A DNA stretch of 64,000 nucleotides, from contig OX345636.1 in assembly GCA_947044365.1 (NCBI GenBank), positions 22,415,466 through 22,479,465 on the forward strand. The letters are read 5' to 3'. Under the pieces are notes generated by a model. That model was not told where the DNA came from. It did not search any database and saw nothing but the letters and a program-made list of their open reading frames with translations. This stretch comes from Petrosia ficiformis. Lineage: Eukaryota; Porifera; Demospongiae; Haplosclerida; Petrosiidae. Positions 1-10,745 of this stretch are shown here, in pieces. Made by a program: the position numbers and the translations under genes. The number at the start of each line of letters is the position of its first letter. Positions within the stretch are counted from its first letter, which is position 1.

Positions 1-226
1 AATTAAAATTCAAATACTAGACATTCATGTACCTCATTGGAATTGTAATAATTGTAGTGCTGTTTTTTTGTCTTTATTTCGCTGCACTTGAAACACATTA
101 TGAAGGGCTGTGAGCAATAAAAGACTAACCCACACTTCAGTAGAATAATCAGTACAACATTAATTTCTACATAAACAAATCATAACTAATAACATTAATT
201 ATTATTATAATTATTGATATTTTCAG

Positions 227-644
227 GTGTGTATAGAACATACTAGAGCAAATAAACATTCATGTCCCTCTTGTAATACAAAAGAGTATGCTAACATATT
301 TAATGGAAAACAACATGGTGAACTTTTGACATTGAGACTTCAATGTACAAACAATAAGAAAGGGTGTGAATGGGTGGGAGAGCTGGGTGATCAAGAGAGA
401 CACCTTACTAATGAGTGTCTATATGTGGAGGAGACAACCAGTGAAACTAATATAAGACAAGAGGAAATCAAAATGCTGCAAGAGAAAGTTGAAGCAAGCA
501 AAAAAGAAATAGTTCAGACAGTTCCGGATGAGCTGATGATGTTACTGGAGAATGTTACAGAGGAAGAGTGTGAAGAGATATTGGAAGAAACTTATGAGAA
601 ATACAAAGCAAATGGAAGAGAAATGAAAAATGAATTCAAGGAAG
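227..644 (+). CDS. TRAF-like gene, exon with RING end, TRAF zinc finger and coiled coil
   Basis: Seen: the exon opens directly after a tttcag acceptor (221-226), so the 5' part of the gene lies outside the window. The first residues (CIEH...HSCPSCNTKEY) are the last cysteine pairs of a RING finger. A TRAF-type zinc finger follows (C-T-N-N-K-K-G-C-E-W then H-L-x-N-E-C), then a Glu/Lys-rich helical stretch of coiled-coil character. The open frame runs to a stop at 701-703. A donor at 645 (AAG|GTGAAG, phase 1) matches the phase-1 acceptor of the MATH exon at 2570. Family knowledge: RING plus TRAF fingers plus MATH make TRAF-type E3 ligases or adaptors of TNF/Toll-like signalling in the cytosol. 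Either the 645 donor is used and the protein enters a broken MATH exon, or the frame is read to 703 and gives a MATH-less protein. Confidence 0.75.
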
Positions 645-703
645 GTGAAGAAGAAATGATAAGGGAGTTTAAAATGCTACAGGAGAGGGCAGATAAGCTT
701 TGA

Positions 704-2303
704 TTTTGCTATAGATAGAAACCCTCCAAAACTGGACTATTGCTTTATAACGAGTAGTATAGTCTTGTTCCAGTCATTGTTTCTACTCAGATTTAGCATC
801 ACAGAAGTGAGAAATGAGACATAATTATTATTATTACTAATATCACTAACCACATGCACACGTTTAGGTACAAGTGCACATGGGCAAACATTGAAGTAGG
901 CATGGCAGCTTTGAAGGGAGAACATAGCTTCAATTGAGCAGCAAACAATCATAAATTCCAACCTTTGAAGCCTTTCTAACCCCTAATATCAACATATTTT
1001 TCATTGCTTTTACAAGTGATGAGATTTCATACTTTGTCTCTTGAACCACTTGTAAATAAAAAATATCACTTCTAATCAATAATCTTGTGAATGTATGTAT
1101 ATAGTGTACTAGCTATAATTATAATAAATAGCATGTGATACAGGGATACAATGTTATTATATATTAGTAAAGCACATAATAATTATGGTGACTAAGTATG
1201 GATGAGTGATTGAGTCACTTGGGAAATAATAGTTTTGGCAAAAACATAAATGCTCACTATAATTTAACAATTTTTGTACAGGAAGGTAACAAACATGAAG
1301 TGAATACCACATATCATGAGTTTCTTGTATCAATGAATAGGAAGTATTTAAAGCTGTGTAATGAAACATGCTATTGAAGTATTGCGTACATGTATTAGTA
1401 TCGTATTGTCCATCATGATTATTTCCAGAGTGACTGATTTTCTTTCCACGGTGACACAATTGATGTTTGAATTAAGAGTATTACTTACAGTATAACTCTG
1501 AAACACCTTTAATTACTTGTAAATATGACTTCTTATCAATTGTTTGTATATATTATTTACAGTGACGTGATACATGAATACAATGTTCCTCATCAATCAC
1601 AAGTGACTATAATTATATATGTACATCCCACACATGTATATGTATTACATACAGAGTAATACATATATGAACCTTGAATCCCCTAAATATTAATACTGGT
1701 CAGGTCTTGAAGCTATGAATACCAGCTAATCTCAAACTCCAAGCGGATTAGTGGGTGAATATCTGATTTGTCCTGGAATCAGAGATCATTTGTTCTAGTA
1801 ATCCATAATGATATCTAATGATATTCAACAATTAATATATTTTATAAACTGAAAGATTTATAACTTTACCCGTTATAATATGCATTCTAGATAATTGACG
1901 CTTTAACTTGAGACCTTAATCCATTAATACTGGTATTGTCATATGCATGTGACCAGATATGCTATTTATAGTCATATGAGAGCTACAAATATTTGGAGGT
2001 GATTGGGCTGACTGTTTCCTGGGTGAAAATAATTAAGAAGCACTTAGATTATCTAATCCTTGTAGGAAGATAGAGGTAGAGATCAAAGGGACAACGATAT
2101 GTCATATATAATCACATGTAGTGACAAATGATAAATGTTATCAGCAAGATGACATCGCCACTTGTATGTTACAATATAGACCATATATGCATACATGGAA
2201 TATAATTATATTGACAGTGACAATGTAATTATTTGCATGTGGTACTTGGAGGTACATGTATGCTGTAGTGATTATCAGCAGACGATACCAACATATATTA
2301 TAA

Positions 2304-2334
<31 letters not shown>

Positions 2335-2569
2335 TCTATACTAGTTATTAACTATACATACATGTATGATATATTTCAAATCTATCATAAACAACACTGA
2401 AATATTGTAATTATACATTCCTGATCAGATATATGATTATTGTGACCTCTTATTTTCATGATATACTTATATTTACACATCACTAATAATAGTAGTTACT
2501 ATACCTCATGAAGATATTATGATTATGTAAATTAATTTTATGTATTCACTATTATGTTTATCATCATAG
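704..2569. other. Probable intron or intergenic stretch of the TRAF gene, no coding signal
   Basis: AT-rich, no exon recognised. Bases about 712-800 are similar to 50629-50705, a dispersed repeat beginning near 'ctccaaaactgga'. A (TTA)n microsatellite lies at 2304-2334. Confidence 0.5.
2304..2334. repeat. (TTA)n microsatellite
   Basis: About ten uninterrupted TTA/ATT units. Confidence 0.9.
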
Positions 2570-3077
2570 TTACTGATATACCAAACTGGTATATCTATCC
2601 TGAGACTCAGCCTTCACACCTCCTCCCTCCATGTACAATAAAACTGTTCAATTATAAAGAGCACAAGAGAGTTGGTGAGGAGTGATATAGTGTACCTTTT
2701 TACACGACAACAAATGGGTGTAAATTAGAGTTAGAGGTTGACGCTAATGGGTTTTCTTCTGGTAGAAATACATACATGTACATAAGTATAGGTATATGTC
2801 TCCTGATGGGGGAGAATGATCAGACTTTGTTGTGGTCATTGAATAGTGAAATTGTTAAACTGGAGAGAGGATAAGGGACATGTGGAGATGATCATTGACC
2901 ACTATAATCTACCAAAAGCGAATCGTGCAAGAGTATTGAGTGGAGAGATAGCAAGAGCTTGCATGAAACCTCAAGTCATCTCCTTCAAGGAATTACAGTA
3001 CAATCCTGATAACAACACTGAATACCTACATGATGACACACTCTGTTTCAGAGTGTCTAAAGTTATTATATGTACAG
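2570..3077 (+). pseudogene. TRAF MATH-domain exon with in-frame stop and frameshift
   Basis: Seen: after an acceptor at 2568-2569 the frame reads a MATH-domain start (PETQPSH...PCTIKL, then EHKRVGEE), an in-frame TGA at 2683-2685 where TRAF proteins have Trp, and YSVPFYTTTNGCKLELEVDA. A frame change lies near 2846-2855, then LLNWREDKGHVE and finally YLHDDTLCFRV. A donor (acag|gtaatg) follows at 3078. The order and spacing are those of a complete TRAF-type MATH domain, the receptor-binding module. The acceptor is in phase 1, like the donor at 645, so this is probably the continuation of the exon at 227. The two lesions make it a pseudogene or a recently inactivated allele; an assembly error is possible. 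Confidence 0.75.
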
Positions 3078-3465
3078 GTAATGAATATTACATAACATTA
3101 CATAAATGTATACATATCGACCCTTTGTAGTAACATGATATTCACATTATTAAAATTGCATAGCTACATGTTTGATAATGATATTGAATTAGTGAAGTAG
3201 TGGATCAGTAATCATAATCAGCTGTTATCTGTATCAATTATTATTGTTATATATATAACTGATATTATAATAAGTTTACTGATAATGTCACCTCTGATGA
3301 TTAATATTTAGAACAGGTCATCTACTCACAATTCATCCACTTGTAGTTCAATGAAATGAAATAATCTCACAAATTTAATCCTCCCTAAACCTTTTGTATC
3401 AGCTGTCTTGAACACATAATAACTCAAGCAGACTCATCTATAATTTATAAATGGAAATTAATTAG

Positions 3466-3760
3466 TACATGTAGATGAAATGTCCAGTGTCATTTCTCGT
3501 GAAATTAGAGGAAGGACGAGTGTGGAGAAGACATATTAATCAAATTGGGAAAAGTTCTAATCCTACAATAACAAATGATGGACATATTCCCAATTTATGG
3601 ACTTCCCGATTGAATCAGTGCTGTACCCTACCATTACAGATACTCGAGAGCCTCCTCACATGGAAGATTCCACCTTAAATCAGAATGAAACTGTTACGAA
3701 TTACACTTCAAACAACCAACAAAGGTATGACAGGAATAGAATAACGAACAGGAGGCCCTG
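3466..3760 (+). mobile_element. Ty3/gypsy pol C-terminus (integrase tail) relic
   Basis: Seen: the frame at 3475 reads PVSFLVKLEEGRVWRRHINQ, the signature of the integrase C-terminal region of Ty3/gypsy polyproteins (chromodomain-proximal 'WRRH' motif). A second frame (3597 onward) reads RYDRNRITNRRP, like the Pro/Arg-rich end of gypsy pol. At least one frameshift separates the two parts. The rest of gag-pol is absent, so it is a truncated relic. Nothing here can be expressed as a full element. Confidence 0.6.
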
Positions 3761-4021
3761 TTCGTTATTGGTAACTGTATGGACTATTGTTAGTATTATA
3801 ATTATGATGCAGTATAGTGTTATATTTAACAGTTATTGACTCATTGTGTATTACTCAAGAATATTCTATAGCATGTCTATGCATGTGTTATCCATGTGTT
3901 TTTCAGTCTATATATAAGTTCTGTAAGTCAGTTGTTGTCAGTTTTAAGTTCATTATTATTAAGTTCATTATTAGAAGGTATACAAATGATACCTTGAGTT
4001 ACTACAGAACATTTATATAAC
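3760..4021 (+). repeat. Possible gypsy 3' LTR
   Basis: Directly downstream of the pol tail. A purine-rich run (aacaggagg) precedes TGTTCGTT; a TATA-like box (tatatataag) lies at about 3910-3919 and the stretch ends in ...ataaca before a MITE. Only one copy is present, so the LTR ends cannot be confirmed. Confidence 0.35.
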
Positions 4022-4319
4022 AAGAATAATAAAAAACATTTTCAATAAAAATGAAAGAAGATGTAGGGATGTCAAAACCCAAAAAGCATGCAAACAAGGT
4101 TGGGAAGCTAACATAGGGCCCAAAATCACCTCCATATAACCCTACATAAGTACTTACACTGCTATAAAACAAAATACAAAGAGCTGTACTTATGTAGGGT
4201 TATATGGAGGTGATTTTGGGTCCTATGTTAGCTTCCCAACCTTGTTTGCATGCTTTATGGGTTTTGTCATCCCTACACGTTCTTTCATTTTTATTGAAAA
4301 TGTTTTTTATTATTCTTGT
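4022..4319. mobile_element. Palindromic foldback MITE, family A (copy 1, complete)
   Basis: Two arms of about 130 bp are almost perfect reverse complements, separated by a spacer of about 32 bp. Outer ends are aagaataataaaaaac and gttttttattattctt. No ORF. Related copies lie at 14937-15180, 23804-23865 (one end only) and 63803-64000. Confidence 0.9.
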
Positions 4320-4508
4320 TTCCATTGTTTTTTTCTGAATAGTGTGAATTTTATGTAGATTGCAGAAACACTATATACCATTATAAAATCATACAATCAT
4401 AAATGCATTAAAATTTGTTTATCAATAATAGTCAGTCTTTTGTATTTATGTATTGATTATCATTCTCTTTCACTTACAGATGATGTATATTCTCTATTTC
4501 ACTTACAG

Positions 4509-4690
4509 CACTGTCTGCAGTCCAGCAAGAAGTAGTGTCAGTCACTGTGTCAACCATTCAGTATTCCAATGCTTATCACAGTATACAATATTATTATACA
4601 ATGGCTTTAATATTAATAATCATTACGTTCATTATTATAAGAATGTATTTGCTCACAAATGTTATCACTATGCTTATGATTCCAATGTAA
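4509..4690 (+). CDS. Possible terminal exon with a membrane-spanning segment
   Basis: After a pyrimidine-rich acceptor (cacttacag, ending 4508) an open frame of 59 codons runs to TAA at 4688-4690. It reads LSAVQQEVVSVTVSTIQYS, then a very hydrophobic stretch (MALILIIITFIII) followed by RMYLLTN. This would fit the C-terminus of a single-pass membrane protein with a short tail. No upstream partner exon was found and the family is not recognised. The frame is short and could be chance in AT-rich DNA. Confidence 0.3.
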
Positions 4691-5504
4691 CAAGCACTTT
4701 CACCTTTTTAGCTTCAATGTTCCGAGTACACGATTGCGCATGCGTAATTAAATTCCTTTTAAGAAAATGGCGTCCAATTCGAGATCAGACTGTCTTCTTT
4801 CATAGTATTTGTAGATATCATCTCGATACTTGTAGACCACAATTTTACTATAAATGCGACTGGAATGGTGCTAGAATCATTGTGATATTTCAACAAACAA
4901 AAAAATGATTTGTCTGAAAAAAAAAAATGAATGCACTAAAGTGCAGAACCCTCGCTAGCTTTTGCTAAAACAGCATGGCTTTAGAACAACTTTGCCTAAG
5001 TAACATATTGCAACACCCCGAAACACACCATTCGTATCAACACTAAGAAGTCAGTAGTACATCATGAATATGCAAAATATGGGGATAGCATGGGGATTAG
5101 ATCGTTAGGACGATAGACAAAGCCTAAGAAACAAAGCTTCAAAGATACAAAAGTTAGTGTTTCAGTGTTTTCTGCTGACATCAGCAAAAACGATATAATT
5201 TCAAGATGGCGACAGATTGATGAGAATTTACACGGCTGTTTCTCTGCAACAAGATGAGTTCAGAACAAATCGCTCTTATTTCTTACCTGTCACTATACCA
5301 GTATTCTGCAGATATGCTCAGAAAGCAGTAAGACCTTGCAGTTGTGTAGATCAAGCGGTAACACACACACAAACACACCAAATGACTACTATAACCCTCC
5401 GCCTACGCGCTCGGGTTAATAATTATGAAGATTTTGCCACTCGCCGGTTCTGTACCTTAACGACAATCTTTGGCCATCGAGAAGATGTTGGTAGTCATAA
5501 CAAG
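4691..5504. other. Gene-free stretch
   Basis: Several short open frames, but none with domain signal, consistent splice sites or homology to other parts of the window. Confidence 0.4.
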
Positions 5505-5965
5505 TGTATATAGAGAAAAAAGTATCCCTATGATTGCTTTATGGTGTCCAGTACTCAGTAATCACATGATGGCTGACTTTATCATGCCTGAAACACAACA
5601 GCCTATTATAGTTATTATTTTGATTATCTACTCTCTTTACCTTTTAAAGAATCTTGTAGAACTTTAGGAATATATTTCAGGTGGAATAGTTAGCTAGTAG
5701 TTCCAGTTTCTAATTCGATGTAAGCTACAAGCAGCTTTCTTTCTGCTGAGTTCGAGCGCGCGTTCTATTGCGCGCCACGCCCATTAATTGACTGAGCCCC
5801 CCCCCCTCGGAGTGACGTAACTTCCTTAACTACGTATACAACGCATACTCGCGAAGTGGACACAAGAAAATAAAATAAATAAATATATATATATATATTA
5901 TATAGTTCGAACCCGTGGGAAAGCAATCATAGAGATGGCCCTACGGGCCATAAAAACACTAGATA
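5505..5965 (+). repeat. Dispersed 450-bp repeat, family B (copy 1)
   Basis: Contains islands of GC-rich sequence in AT-rich DNA: 'gagttcgagcgcgcgttct', 'gcgccacgcccattaattga', a C-run, then 'aacttccttaactacgtata' and 'gatggccctacgggccataa'. Inverted homologues lie at 31470-31862 (near full length) and 29822-30300 (partial). Smaller fragments lie at 57140-57240 and 63300-63390. No coding capacity. An AT microsatellite lies inside (about 5870-5905). Confidence 0.8.
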
Positions 5966-6477
5966 TGAATAGGTATGTGTGTATTAAAACCTATCTGTAT
6001 ATATTACCAGAGATTTCAGGTCATCACTTGCAATTGAAATGTATGGCGGCCATTTTTTTTTCCGTGCCATAGTAGTGTATGTATAATTTATGTATATAAT
6101 ACTCACTATGTAGTTAATGTATGTACATGTATATACATGCTATACTCACTAGTATAGTTAATGCATGTAGATTTAGATAAGTTTGGTTGACTAGGTGTAT
6201 TCATGCTGAAGGATTTGTTTTTCACTAGTCAAAACAATTTTATTTCAAAAGATTATGTTATTTGAAAGAAAAATTACCAAATGTTTTGATTACTTTACAG
6301 CAATCTTCATCACTAGTATGGAATGGTATACACAGTAAATAGCTACTTACATGTATATATCATACGGATATAGATACATGCACGCATGAACACTAAACCA
6401 ACACATGTACACATGATTAAAAAATGCCCACACGCACATATTTTGAAAAAAATGCATGCACATATTGGTGATGGTTA
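5966..6477. other. Gene-free AT-rich stretch
   Basis: Nothing coding seen. Bases 5945-6030 resemble 63312-63385 (both contain 'aaaaacactagatatgaa'), a fragment of a dispersed repeat. Confidence 0.45.
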
Positions 6478-6478
6478 A

Positions 6479-6699
6479 GGCTGGTTCACAATATGACGCA
6501 AGGCCTTGCGTTGCGTAAGTGTGTTGAATTGTGAAAATGATACACTTCTTTTAATGCCATCAGACGCAACGTAACGCAAAAATAGGATCTGATTCTATCT
6601 TTGCTTTAGTTGTGTTGCGTTTGACTAAACAGTTTTCAGAATTTTATCACAACGCAACTGAGCAAAGCAAGGCTTGCGTCATATTGTAAACCAGCCTTT
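6479..6699. mobile_element. PIF/Harbinger-like MITE with TTA target duplication
   Basis: Inverted ends AGGCTGGTTCACAATATGAC (left) and GTCATATTGTAAACCAGCCT (right) with a repeated GACGCAA motif inside. It is flanked on both sides by TTA (6476-6478 and 6700-6702). A 3-bp TTA/TWA duplication is characteristic of PIF/Harbinger elements. No ORF; non-autonomous. Confidence 0.8.
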
Positions 6700-7440
6700 A
6701 GGTGACAGCAAGCCTTGATCTCTATTGACTGGATTCGACTGAAGTCTGATGTACCATGCCTCAAGAGCATCTTTCTGATGTTGTCAACTATTGGTAGTGA
6801 GGATGTTCGTGTCAGTCCAGTTAATGTATGGCCTGTAATCATAGCATGCTCAGCCATAGCAGAAGCTGGAGCATTGTACGTGGTTAGAGCTCTCTTGTGT
6901 TCCTTCAAACAATGTGTGATAGATTATTTAGTTTGGGCAACATATGTTGCTGTACAGCCACCACAGGGTATAATGTGGACAACTCCAGTTGTTGTTTTGG
7001 GTGGGGCATGGTCTTTCAAACTGTTTCATAGGGTCTGGTGAGGTCTAAAATGCGTAGTGATGTTTAAATCTTTTAATATCCTCCTAATACTCTCAGATAT
7101 GTTGCTGATGTATAGGATGGTCACTACTGAGAGGAGGGGAGTAGGAGACGGATCATTTGGAGGTTTGGGTACTGTTATACGTCCTATTCTACTTGCTGTC
7201 ATTTTTGGGTAGTTGTTCACTCGAAGCAATGTGATTTTTTAAGCTGTCCTGTCATTAACAAAAGTGCAGTGTGTTTTGGCTCTTGATTTTTGGGTGTTCA
7301 CGACTGCTAATTTGTGTGATAGGGGGTGATGTGATGTGAAGTCCAGGTACTTGTCTGTGTGAGTTTTCTTTCGGTAGTCTGTTGTTGACAGGGAGCCATC
7401 TGGGTGACGAGCAATTTCAGTGTCCAAAAAGGGTAGTCAG
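6636..7440 (-). mobile_element. Penelope-like element relic: RT thumb and GIY-YIG endonuclease
   Basis: On the minus strand, from 7440 down: LPFLDTEIARHPDGSL...TDKYLDFTSHHP (C-terminal RT region), then YISNISESIRRILKDLNI...FRPHQTL. A GIY-YIG nuclease part follows (GVVHIIPCGGCTATYV, then LKEHKRAL...SAMAEHAMITGH). Several stops and frame changes, for example near 6930-7030, show that it is dead. Penelope-like retroelements combine a telomerase-like RT with a GIY-YIG nuclease. The RT core is missing, so only the 3' part survives. The Harbinger-like MITE slightly overlaps its 3' end. Confidence 0.8.
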
Positions 7441-9238
7441 CAGTCTTCTTCTGTTCACTAGTGTAGTTAATGTATGTACATGTATTTAATTTTCAAAAGA
7501 GTAGTTAATGCATGCACATGTATGTAATACTTAATAGTGTAAATGTATAAAATACTCATTTAACAATCACAGCTGTAAATTACAGACACTCAACAGTCAT
7601 GATAGTAAATACCACTTTAAATACACTTAAGGATTTGTTTATATAACAATCTAAACAGTAAATACACATTTGAGAAATTTTATATATAAACACTTTACAG
7701 TCCAAACAGTAAACATAATTTACATGGGCTATATTTCATATATAATCAGATAGATAATAGTCATTTCTGAAGACTCATGTACATGAACAGCAACTAAAAT
7801 GGAAAGATGGTGATGTCAAGAACTTGACTCCACTTCTTGAACACCTGATATGAGTACTGATTTATTTTATGATTTGGAGACATAATTGTACAATGTGTCT
7901 CCTTTCATCTCCTCTCTATTCAACTACTACTACTAGACCAATTCAATTAAATGCGTGGTCGTCTGCCACTCCTACTCTTCCACTTTCTGGTCAACACTTC
8001 CATCATAAATTAACTCGATACAGTAGACAACAAAACAGTTCATTTTCCATTTCCGCACTATGACCTTAATACAAGCTGTAGTATGCTAAATCTTTCTGTG
8101 AAACTTAATTTAAATGGTAATTGCTAAGCGTGTGATAATATTGGCAGACCAAAATCATGTGATACAGTTATTCAAGTCCAATAATATTGCAATGTATGTG
8201 ATATATTGAACTACTTCCTAACCAAATTATAAACATAGCTCACATTAAGAACACTTACCATGGAAGTAACCAGATTAATGACCAGGTAAATGAAAATACA
8301 TTTAGCTGTCTGAATATAGTAATACACATACATGAACATAAATTATATTGTATGGTTGGGTGATATTAACTGACATACATGTACATGTAGCACTATGGCA
8401 TTTTAAAATAGAATATACCAATACAACCAGTGGTGTAGGAAGCTCTGGAAAATTGTGGTGGCTGAGTGGTGGCACGCGAAGCGCGCAGCGAAAATTTTTT
8501 GGTTTGTTAATTATTCATGAGGGGTGTGGCTAATTATGATGTATTAATTATCTCAAAAATAATAATTATCTGTACAATAATTAGAAATTCGAAAGTTTAG
8601 CAATTAATTAGTACTGGTTTCACTGCTGTTCTTATCTACAAGACACGATGATAGACTTAATTAAACATTACAGGGGGGATCAAAATTGCTTTGGAGGGGC
8701 TGAGCACCCCCTAGCCCCCCCTGAAAAACGCCCATGAATACAACTACATGTACACTGTCTGTCTTTCTTTCTTTCTTTCTTTCTTTCTTTCAGATAACAT
8801 ATGTAAATACCAACTAACCACATGTCCTTCAATTGAGTCATACCCACAAACGTTTTGTAGGTAACCAACAGTGCCTGAAATGCCTCAAAAATGTTTTTGT
8901 CATACTGTAGTACATGTATAAGCACAACAAGAAGTCACTTACATGTATATATATCAATTGACTTACATGATCACAACAGTACACTCCTCAGCACACAAAT
9001 ATACCCCTTCTGCTGAAGAATAGATGTCTAGCATTCTTTTTTAACTCAATCGCAATTTAGAAAAGGCTAACAAGCACTGCTAAAGCACTGTTTCAGCAAT
9101 ATGGCCATGTGCTCAAAAGTATGGGTGCGACACATAAATTATTTAAATGTAATTTGATATTTCGGTATGCAAAATTTTGAATTTTGTAACACCATACTGC
9201 GGTATAGGAAAGAATATAGAATTTTAACCAAATACTTA
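7441..9238. other. Gene-free, repeat-rich stretch
   Basis: Short repeats of 'gtatgtacatgtat' type, GC-rich shards (8440-8540 with gcacgcgaagcgcgcagcg; 8670-8735 with ggggggatcaaaattgc) and a (TTTC)n microsatellite. No coding signal. Confidence 0.45.
8757..8793. repeat. (TTTC)n microsatellite
   Basis: Tandem tttc/tctt units, about eight. Confidence 0.9.
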
Positions 9239-9285
9239 TATACTGCCCAGTTGGGATTCGAACCCACGACACTCTGTACATGTAT
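9239..9285 (-). repeat. tRNA-like fragment (TΨC arm / B box), possible SINE head
   Basis: The minus strand reads GTGGGTTCGAATCCCAACTG, matching the B box and T-stem of a tRNA. No acceptor, D or anticodon stem pairs with it, so it is not a tRNA gene. It may be the remnant of a tRNA-derived SINE. Confidence 0.4.
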
Positions 9286-9994
9286 GTACAACACAGGGCA
9301 TATACATGTACATGTATACAATATACAATAAATAGTAGTCATGTATAGAAGTAAACAATACTAGATCTATAAATAGTGATAGTAATGTACATGTATATTA
9401 AAAATTACACCATGTACAGTATTAGGAACTAAACTAAATATTATAGTAGTACTGTACTCAAGTGTACTATACTAATACTGTAATGTTTAGTCTGTTATAA
9501 CCACATCCTTTATTTGGAGTAGGGAAAGGGTCATGTGACATACATGTACTTAGAGTAAAGTTATGTTTGGAAATACTATCATTGTTTTATGTAATTACAT
9601 AGATATTTCCAACTTTCTGAACATGTGAAATATAACACAGATCTACATATACTCTACCTCAACATTGAATACTGATAAGATGTCTGTGTTCACCTTTATA
9701 ATTAGCATTCCACAACCTCCAAAAATCTAATCATTGTCTAAACATGTCACCAGAGCCTTCCTCCTTATAGTGAAGGGTATGGTCACACCAGACTAATATC
9801 ATCACTAGAACTGTACTAGTAACAGATACTGGATATATTATATGGTATTTTATATTCTACTATCAGGGTTTTATACAGAAATTATATCTGACAGAGGAAG
9901 GGAAATAACAGAAGATTGTGTGAATGTAAATCATCATAGAGGGATATGGGGGTATGCCTATGTACATAAATACATGTACATGTATTGCACATAA

Positions 9995-10140
9995 GTATTT
10001 TTGTACATGCATACATACAGACATACATACATACATGCACACATGCATACATATATACATACATACACACACACACACATATGTACATATATATATTTAC
10101 ATACATACAGTGCATACACACATGTACATACATGCATGCA
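9995..10140. repeat. (ACAT)n/(AC)n microsatellite
   Basis: Runs of acatacatac followed by acacacacac and tacatatatata. Confidence 0.9.
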
Positions 10141-10539
10141 ATAGTGTTGTACCTATACTGCTATACATGTAGGTAAATGTATAGGTGCTTATATCATGGT
10201 GTAGGTAAATATAGGTATAGGCAAGTATTATAGGGGAGATACGGATACTTTACAGACCAAGTTTTAAAACTTATTGTAGAAAAAGATTGATACACAACAG
10301 TCAGAATCATAATTGTTTTTGAGCTATTTCCTTATTTTCTAGTAGTTTGCAAGTTTCGTTTTCCAACAGAAATGGCTTTATAGAGCAATGCTAAAAATTA
10401 GTGATGCGCATGAACATATACTAAAAAAAGGAGTGAACACATGTATATATAGGTATAGCTATATACAGTTTTAGTTGCAATTGCCTATAATATCTGTATC
10501 TGAATTATAGGCAAAACCTAGTATAGGTACAACAATAGC

Positions 10540-10745
10540 ATGCACATACATACAGGTATACATACATATTTGTGTACATATAATATGTATACATGCAAAC
10601 ATACATACAATGGCATACATATACATGTACATATACATGTACACACATTCATACATACATGTACACATACATTTACTGTAAATGTATATGTACACCGAGA
10701 CACACACACAGACACACACACAGACACACACTCACACACAAGAAC
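10540..10745. repeat. Compound (ACAT)n and (CACAGA)n microsatellite
   Basis: acatacat and tacatgtaca units, then repeated cacacacacaga. Confidence 0.9.

Noticed and set aside
4453..4908. 151-codon ORF
   Set aside because: No domain, and the splice-supported frame (4509-4690) is different.
9239..9285. tRNA gene
   Set aside because: Only the TΨC arm is recognisable; other stems do not pair.
9863..10176. Overlapping ORFs on both strands (Cys/Met/Tyr/His/Thr-rich)
   Set aside because: Translations of ACAT and AC microsatellites.
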